From Planctomycetes bacterium RIFCSPHIGHO2_12_FULL_52_36 (GTDB taxonomy: Bacteria > Planctomycetota > Brocadiia > Brocadiales > Bathyanammoxibiaceae): 9,809 nt of DNA. The DNA lies in contig MHYW01000018.1 of the NCBI GenBank assembly GCA_001828545.1, forward strand, positions 1 to 9,809, read 5' to 3'. Shown here piece after piece: positions 5,886 to 9,809 of this stretch. Every line of letters starts with the position of its first letter. Positions within the stretch are counted from its first letter, which is position 1. The notes beneath the pieces are model-generated. The model made no database searches and was not told the origin of the DNA. It saw nothing but the letters and a program-made list of their open reading frames with translations. The translations under genes and the position numbers were made by a program.

Positions 5886-8153
5886 ATGGCCATGAAATTA
5901 GTAGAATTATATCCCGCACGAAAAGAAGTAATCTCCAACATACAGAGGATAATCTCTTCCAGCCTCAATTTAAGAGACATTTACGTCTCAGTCGTAAATG
6001 AATTAAAAAAGGTAATGGCCTTTGACAGGGTCAGCATCTCTATCCCCATAGAGGGGGATAACCATGCCATTACCTTTGTGGCCTCTGTAACCAACACTAT
6101 CAATGTCCTTGAGGAGGGGAAGCCCTACCCCTTGAAGGGGAGCCTCCTGGAACGAATCCTGCTTACAGGAGAGCCTATCATAGTAGAAGATACTAAGAGT
6201 GACAGTCACAGTACCAATGGCCTTTTTTATAAGGCAGGGATACGGTCTCGCCTGGGGTATCCCCTGAAGGTGAGGGGGAGAGTTATAGGTAGCGTTAATT
6301 TCAGCAGCATGGAGCCGCATCATTTCTCTACGACCCAATTTCCCCTGTTAGAGGAGATATGCCCCCAACTTGCCATGATAACGGAGAATACCCTCCTCTT
6401 TGAGAAGATCATGCTCTCTGAAGAAAGATACAAAAATCTTTATAACAATGCCAGACTTGCAGAAGAACAGCTACGTCAGGAGAAGGAGAAACTTGACTAC
6501 GTTGTAGACGTCCTAGGGATAGGCCTCTGCCTCATGGACAGGAACATGAACATCCTCTGGGCCAATGCAAACCTCCCAAAGGTATGGGGTCTGGCCGAAC
6601 TGCCCAAAAGGGCCAGATGCAAGGACGTCTTTCAATGCACGGAGGCTTACTGTCCGGTAGCCAAGGCCCTTGAGGGTGCCGAGGGCCGTTACAGAGAGAT
6701 AAAGGTACTGGTCCAGGATGGCAGGAGACGATACATTGAGAATACCGCCATTCCCATCCGGGACGAGCAGGGGGAGATGGGCCGCGTGCTAGTCCTCTCA
6801 CGGGACATCACACAGAGGGAAAAGAGGCTCAGGCAGCTCTCCCTCCTCAGGGAACTGGGGCAGGCCCTCCACGAGACGCTTCACATAGAAAAACTCCTCA
6901 ACCTCATCCTCACTAGCGTTACGGCCGGACAGGCCCTGGCCTTTAACCGGGCCTTCCTGTTCCTGGTAAACGAGGAGAAGGGGTCAGTCTATGGCAAGGC
7001 CGCCGTAGGCCCCTCCAGCGGAGAAGAGGCCGCCAGGATATGGCAAGACGTCTCCCACAGATACCCCACCCTGGAAGAACTCCTCAAGGAGGTAATGGAG
7101 AGGGAACCACTGGACTCACCGCTCAACGTAAAGACCCGTCTGCTGGTCTATCCCCTGAACAAAGAGGAGGAGATAGTGGTGAGATGCGTCAAAGAGATGC
7201 GTTCCCAGGTAGTAAAAGAGGCGGCTACTGACCCCAGGGTAACCAGGGAGTTCCGGGAATTCCTTGGCTCCAAGGAATTCGTCTGCGTCCCCCTTGTAGT
7301 AAAAGGGGGGGCCGTAGGGGTAATAGTAGCGGACAACCCCTACAGCAGGGAACCCATTACTGAGGACCACGTCCACCTGCTAAACATCTTTGCAGGACAG
7401 GCGGCCCTGGCAATAGAAAACGCCGAGACCTGCGAATCCCTGGAAGAAAAGATAGAGCAACTCAGGGAGACCCAGGAGAGGCTCTGCCGCTCGGAGCGAC
7501 TCGTGGCCATGGGCGAGATATCCACCTATATTGCCCACGAGATCCGCAACCCCCTGGTGACCATCGGGGGCTTTGCACGCAGTATAGAAAAGACCAAACC
7601 AGAAGAGGAGGACGTGGCTACAGCCGCCAGGATTATAGTAGAAGAGGTCAGCAGGCTGGAAAAGATATTGGGCAACATAAAGGACTTCAGCAAGCCCCAG
7701 GAGCCCAGAAAGGTCCGTGTGGACATAAACACCTTATTGGAAGATACCTGTTGTCTAACGGAGGGATACCTGAGGGAGAGGGGGATAAACCTGATAAAGA
7801 ACTTCTCCCCTGGACTGCCTCCTACCTTCCTGGACCCCGCCCAGATAAAACAGGTACTTCTGAACCTTATAAAGAATGCGGTAGAATCTATGGAAGAAGG
7901 TGGTACCCTCACCGTCCAGTCTACTCGGGAAGAACAGTACATAAGGACGGACATCTCGGATACGGGGCAGGGTATGGCCCCGGAGGTGATGGAAAAGATA
8001 TTCACCCCCTTCTTCACCACCAAGACCTCTGGGACCGGCGTGGGACTGGTGGTAAGCCATAAGATTGTAGACGACCATGATGGGAAGCTCAGGGTTTCAA
8101 GCGTCCAGGGAAGGGGTAGCACCTTCTCAATCCTCCTCCCCATCACGGAGTAG
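5886..8153 (+). CDS. Cytosolic sensor histidine kinase, GAF-PAS-GAF-HisKA-HATPase
   Basis: A 755-residue two-component sensor kinase that should autophosphorylate on a histidine and pass the phosphate to a receiver, most simply the one encoded next. Domains: GAF (about 16-172), coiled-coil linker (175-205), PAS (about 205-312), a second GAF (about 318-515), linker (515-537), then HisKA with H-box AHEIRNPL (His551) and the ATPase with N-box NLIKNAVESM (Asn664), G1 DTGQGM (692-697), F box FTPFFTTK and G2 GTGVGL (716-721). No hydrophobic stretch long enough for a membrane helix is visible, so it should sense an internal signal. The PAS domain has three close cysteines (245, 251, 256). Two ATGs compete: 5886 has poor ribosome-site spacing, while 5892 lies 7 bases after AAGGG (5880-5884) and may be the true start. 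A perfect palindrome lies at 7257-7280 in the coding sequence. The signal and ligands are unknown. Confidence 0.95.
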   Translation: MAMKLVELYPARKEVISNIQRIISSSLNLRDIYVSVVNELKKVMAFDRVSISIPIEGDNHAITFVASVTNTINVLEEGKPYPLKGSLLERILLTGEPIIVEDTKSDSHSTNGLFYKAGIRSRLGYPLKVRGRVIGSVNFSSMEPHHFSTTQFPLLEEICPQLAMITENTLLFEKIMLSEERYKNLYNNARLAEEQLRQEKEKLDYVVDVLGIGLCLMDRNMNILWANANLPKVWGLAELPKRARCKDVFQCTEAYCPVAKALEGAEGRYREIKVLVQDGRRRYIENTAIPIRDEQGEMGRVLVLSRDITQREKRLRQLSLLRELGQALHETLHIEKLLNLILTSVTAGQALAFNRAFLFLVNEEKGSVYGKAAVGPSSGEEAARIWQDVSHRYPTLEELLKEVMEREPLDSPLNVKTRLLVYPLNKEEEIVVRCVKEMRSQVVKEAATDPRVTREFREFLGSKEFVCVPLVVKGGAVGVIVADNPYSREPITEDHVHLLNIFAGQAALAIENAETCESLEEKIEQLRETQERLCRSERLVAMGEISTYIAHEIRNPLVTIGGFARSIEKTKPEEEDVATAARIIVEEVSRLEKILGNIKDFSKPQEPRKVRVDINTLLEDTCCLTEGYLRERGINLIKNFSPGLPPTFLDPAQIKQVLLNLIKNAVESMEEGGTLTVQSTREEQYIRTDISDTGQGMAPEVMEKIFTPFFTTKTSGTGVGLVVSHKIVDDHDGKLRVSSVQGRGSTFSILLPITE
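7257..7280. repeat. Perfect inverted repeat inside the kinase gene
   Basis: GAATTCCTTGG (7257-7267) and CCAAGGAATTC (7270-7280) form an 11-bp stem with a two-base loop. It encodes EFLGSKEF in the second GAF domain, just before the VPLVVKG strand. It could be chance within normal coding sequence or could affect the mRNA locally. Confidence 0.6.
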
Positions 8154-8181
8154 GTAGGGGCAATTCATGAATTGCCCCTAC
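8154..8181. repeat. Perfect 28-bp GTAG-headed palindrome (copy B)
   Basis: The half-site GTAGGGGCAATTCA (8154-8167) is followed by its exact complement, so all 28 bases are self-complementary. It begins directly after the kinase stop codon and 47 bases before the receiver start. The same unit, interrupted by 22 bases, occurs at 5730-5779. The transcript could form a strong hairpin between kinase and receiver reading frames, but no T-tract follows, so a classical terminator is unlikely. Processing or mRNA stability is possible. Confidence 0.85.
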
Positions 8182-8214
8182 AAGAGTTAGGCTGTGTTTA
8201 CGGCAGAAGTCAAA

Positions 8215-8220
8215 GGGAGG
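8215..8220 (+). promoter_or_regulatory. Ribosome binding site fixing the receiver start
   Basis: GGGAGG lies 8 bases before the ATG at 8229. The same frame is open from an ATG at 8172, but that ATG lies inside the palindromic repeat and lacks a binding site. The domain also begins MTNILVVEDE at 8229, so the downstream start is preferred. Confidence 0.8.
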
Positions 8221-8228
8221 ATAAGACC

Positions 8229-8594
8229 ATGACAAACATACTAGTAGTGGAAGACGAAAAGAACCAGGCCCTTCTTTACAGAAATGAACTCTCTGCGGAA
8301 GGCTACAGTGTCTCCATAGCCAGAGACGGCAGGGAGGCGGTGACCATGGCAAAGCTCAACCCCCCTGACCTCCTGGTACTGGACATAAACATGCCTGGGA
8401 TGGATGGCATAGAGGCCATGGGGAAGATCCTGGGAGAGAACAACAGGATTCCTATAGTTATCAACACCGCCTATTCCAGCTTCAAGGACAACTTTATGAC
8501 GTGGTCGGCCGATGCCTACATAGTAAAATCCGCAGACCTGACCGAACTGAAGAAGGCGATAAAAGAAATCCTGGAGAAAAGAAAGGGCCAATAG
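8229..8594 (+). CDS. Single-domain response regulator (CheY/Spo0F-like receiver)
   Basis: A 121-residue receiver domain with no output domain, about the length of CheY or Spo0F. Landmarks are the acidic pocket VVEDE (6-10), the phosphoacceptor Asp52 in LLVLDINMPGMDG (48-60), Thr80 in VINTAY and Lys100 in YIVKSADL. The protein ends a few residues after the final helix. It should receive phosphate from the adjacent kinase and act by binding another protein or passing phosphate on in a relay; direct transcription control is unlikely without a DNA-binding domain. It lies 75 bp after the kinase gene, with a perfect palindrome between them, and 84 bp before glgC, suggesting a link to control of carbon storage (inference). 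The partner or target is not visible in the window. Confidence 0.93.
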   Translation: MTNILVVEDEKNQALLYRNELSAEGYSVSIARDGREAVTMAKLNPPDLLVLDINMPGMDGIEAMGKILGENNRIPIVINTAYSSFKDNFMTWSADAYIVKSADLTELKKAIKEILEKRKGQ

Positions 8595-8595
8595 A

Positions 8596-8667
8596 CAGTA
8601 GTCAGGTAGCCGCAACCTTTAGGTTGCGACTCTAACGCAGGCTAAAGCCTGCGGCTACTAGCTACTG
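8596..8667. repeat. Inverted pair of GTAG-headed hairpin repeats (BIME-like)
   Basis: Two 23-base units face each other. Unit 1 is 8606-8628 and unit 2, on the minus strand, is 8636-8658. Both start GTAGCCGCA and contain a hairpin around TTTA with 8-bp perfect arms: CGCAACCT/AGGTTGCG (8611-8628) and CGCAGGCT/AGCCTGCG (8636-8653). The two units differ at paired stem positions, so pairing is kept. The outer arms 8606-8614 and 8650-8658 can also pair, and CAGTAG (8596-8601) with CTACTG (8662-8667) extends this. It fills nearly the whole receiver-glgC spacer and could affect glgC mRNA, since it ends 11 bases before the proposed start. Confidence 0.85.
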
Positions 8668-8678
8668 AATTTAAGAAA

Positions 8679-9809
8679 ATGGTTGCAACTAACAACGAAC
8701 TATTGAAACGTATCCTGGTAATGATACTGGCAGGAGGGGAAGGGCAGCGCCTCTATCCCCTCACCAAAGATAGGGCCAAACCGGCCGTCCCCTTTGGGGG
8801 TATCTACAGGATTGTTGATTTCAGCCTCAGTAATTGTCTGAACTCGGGGCTCCATAAGGTAGTAATCCTTACCCAGTACAAGTCTCTCTCCCTGGACCGC
8901 CATATCCGCATGGGTTGGTGGAATCTCTTCAATTGCCAGCTAGACGAGTACGTAGAGATAATACCACCACAGATGAGGGTATCAGACCAGTGGTACAGGG
9001 GCACTGCAGATGCCATCTACCATAACATATACACCCTGGAGAGGGAACATCCAGAAAAGGTACTCATCCTTGGGGGGGACCATGTTTACAAAATGGATTA
9101 CCGGAAGATGTTACACTATCACATGGAAAAACAGGCGGACCTCACCGTAGGCGCCGTAGAGGCGCCTTTAGAAGAGGCCCACCGCTTCGGAGTCCTGCAG
9201 GTGGATGAGCAGTACCGTATCCTGGGCTTCCAGGAAAAACCTAAGACGCCCAGGCCAATGCCTTCAGACCCCAATAAGGTCCTGGCCTCCATGGGCATCT
9301 ACCTATTCAATACAGAGGTCCTCGTAAGGAGGGTGGTAGAGGATGCCAAAAGACCCACCTCCCACGACTTCGGAAAGGACGTAATCCCTGCTATGGTGGG
9401 GAGGGATAAGGTCTTCGCCTACCCCTTTGAGGACGAGAACAAAAAACCCATAAAATACTGGAGGGACATCGGTACACTGGAGGCCTACTGGGAGGCCAAC
9501 ATGGATCTCTTAGCGGTTGACCCCCTTTTTAACCTTTATGATAAGGACTGGCCCATCCGTACCTTCCAGGAACAATTCCCCCCCGTCAAGACAGTACTGT
9601 CTAATGGGGGAATGAGGGGGATGGCCCTTGACAGCCTCGTCTCCCCGGGCTGTATAATCAGTGGGGCAATGGTAGTACACTCTGTCCTTTCTCCGGACGT
9701 GCGGATAGAGATTGGCTCGGAGATAATTGACTCCGTAGTGTTGGAAGGGGTCAGGATTGGCAAGAACGCCAGTATAAAAAGGGCCATTATTGACAAAGGC
9801 GTCGTAGTC
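8679..9809 (+). CDS. glgC: Glucose-1-phosphate adenylyltransferase (ADP-glucose pyrophosphorylase), 3' truncated
   Basis: This gene encodes the enzyme making ADP-glucose from ATP and glucose-1-phosphate, the committed step feeding GlgA. The frame is open from ATG 8679 to the window end (377 codons); E. coli GlgC has 431 residues, so roughly the last 50 are missing. Signature blocks are MILAGGEGQRLYPLT (15-29), RAKPAVPFGGIYRIVDFSLSN (32-52), the catalytic LGGDHVYKMDY with Asp134 (131-141), FQEKP (185-189), the YWRDIGTLEAYWEAN block (260-274), and the start of the C-terminal left-handed beta-helix (SPGCIISGAMV onward). The ATG at 8679 has a weak ribosome site (only a purine-rich TTAAGAAA just before it). 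TTG 8703 or ATG 8721 are alternative starts, but the latter would remove the LKRILV strand usually present. The upstream spacer is filled by a hairpin repeat pair. Identification is very secure. Confidence 0.95.
   Translation, partial: MVATNNELLKRILVMILAGGEGQRLYPLTKDRAKPAVPFGGIYRIVDFSLSNCLNSGLHKVVILTQYKSLSLDRHIRMGWWNLFNCQLDEYVEIIPPQMRVSDQWYRGTADAIYHNIYTLEREHPEKVLILGGDHVYKMDYRKMLHYHMEKQADLTVGAVEAPLEEAHRFGVLQVDEQYRILGFQEKPKTPRPMPSDPNKVLASMGIYLFNTEVLVRRVVEDAKRPTSHDFGKDVIPAMVGRDKVFAYPFEDENKKPIKYWRDIGTLEAYWEANMDLLAVDPLFNLYDKDWPIRTFQEQFPPVKTVLSNGGMRGMALDSLVSPGCIISGAMVVHSVLSPDVRIEIGSEIIDSVVLEGVRIGKNASIKRAIIDKGVVV

Noticed and set aside
7290..7320. C-run/G-run palindrome-like stretch in the kinase gene (CCCCCTT ... 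AAGGGGG)
   Set aside because: It encodes the normal GAF strand VPLVVKGGAVGVI and lacks the flanking arms of the element seen at 4600-4671, so ordinary coding sequence explains it.
7526..8146. A 206-codon minus-strand open frame opposite the kinase C-terminus
   Set aside because: It lies entirely against the well-supported HisKA/ATPase coding sequence, is Ser-rich and has no recognisable domain; other long antisense frames (for example 428-982, 3736-4260) are the same kind of shadow.
8154..8181. The 28-bp palindrome as an intrinsic terminator or operator
   Set aside because: No T-tract follows, and the same sequence is repeated elsewhere in the window, so a dispersed repeat is the better reading; a secondary role is not excluded.
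8172..8228. Upstream ATG at 8172 as the receiver start
   Set aside because: It would start from within a palindromic repeat without a ribosome site and add residues before the first beta strand; ATG 8229 has GGGAGG at the right distance.
8595..8678. tRNA or small structured RNA gene in the receiver-glgC spacer
   Set aside because: The stems are explained by two inverted 23-base repeat units; there is no cloverleaf, anticodon arm or acceptor pattern.

Overview
The window is about 9.8 kb of a bacterial glycogen / alpha-glucan metabolism locus. All seven genes are on the + strand and closely spaced; the first lacks its 5' end and the last its 3' end. In order they are: the C-terminal part of a GH57 glycosidase (COG1449 type), a GalT-like nucleotidylyl/uridylyltransferase, glycogen synthase GlgA, a GH57 4-alpha-glucanotransferase/amylase-type enzyme, a soluble GAF-PAS-GAF histidine kinase, a single-domain receiver protein, and ADP-glucose pyrophosphorylase GlgC.

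Organism: GC content is moderate (mid-50s by eye), and the genes favour Arg AGG and Ile ATA codons. Shine-Dalgarno sites are clear and GlgA/GlgC are of bacterial type. GH57 enzymes in place of GH13 point to a deep-branching or thermophile-related bacterial lineage. Intergenic regions are full of small palindromic repeats. I lean weakly towards Planctomycetota of the Brocadiales kind, with Nitrospirota and other GH57-rich phyla as alternatives. The window has no rRNA or other marker to settle this.

Layout: 2-946 truncated GH57; 947-1059 spacer with degenerate 'aatgcgga' repeats; 1060-2109 galT, overlapping glgA by 4 bases (ATGA); 2106-3539 glgA; 3577-5733 GH57 glucanotransferase; 5734-5885 spacer with two palindromic repeats and a good sigma70-like promoter; 5886-8153 histidine kinase; 8154-8228 spacer with a perfect 28-bp palindrome; 8229-8594 receiver; 8595-8678 spacer with a two-hairpin repeat pair; 8679 to the window end, glgC. 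No stretch of more than 300 bases lacks a gene, and I saw no tRNA, rRNA, CRISPR array or transposase gene.

How the genes fit together: GlgC would make ADP-glucose, GlgA would polymerise it, and the GH57 enzymes would remodel or mobilise the alpha-glucan. The GalT-like protein could be a sugar-1-phosphate nucleotidylyltransferase, possibly acting on ADP-glucose. The kinase/receiver pair sits between the glucan enzymes and glgC. It has no membrane segment and no DNA-binding output, so it looks like a cytosolic phosphorelay or protein-protein switch linked to carbon storage.

The most distinctive feature is the density of short palindromic repeats. At least four GTAG-headed, REP-like elements occupy three gene junctions. 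One contains a second palindrome inserted cleanly into it. One pair shows compensatory stem changes. Two further palindromic elements lie inside coding sequence, in the galT tail and in a GH57 inter-domain loop, where they are read through in frame.
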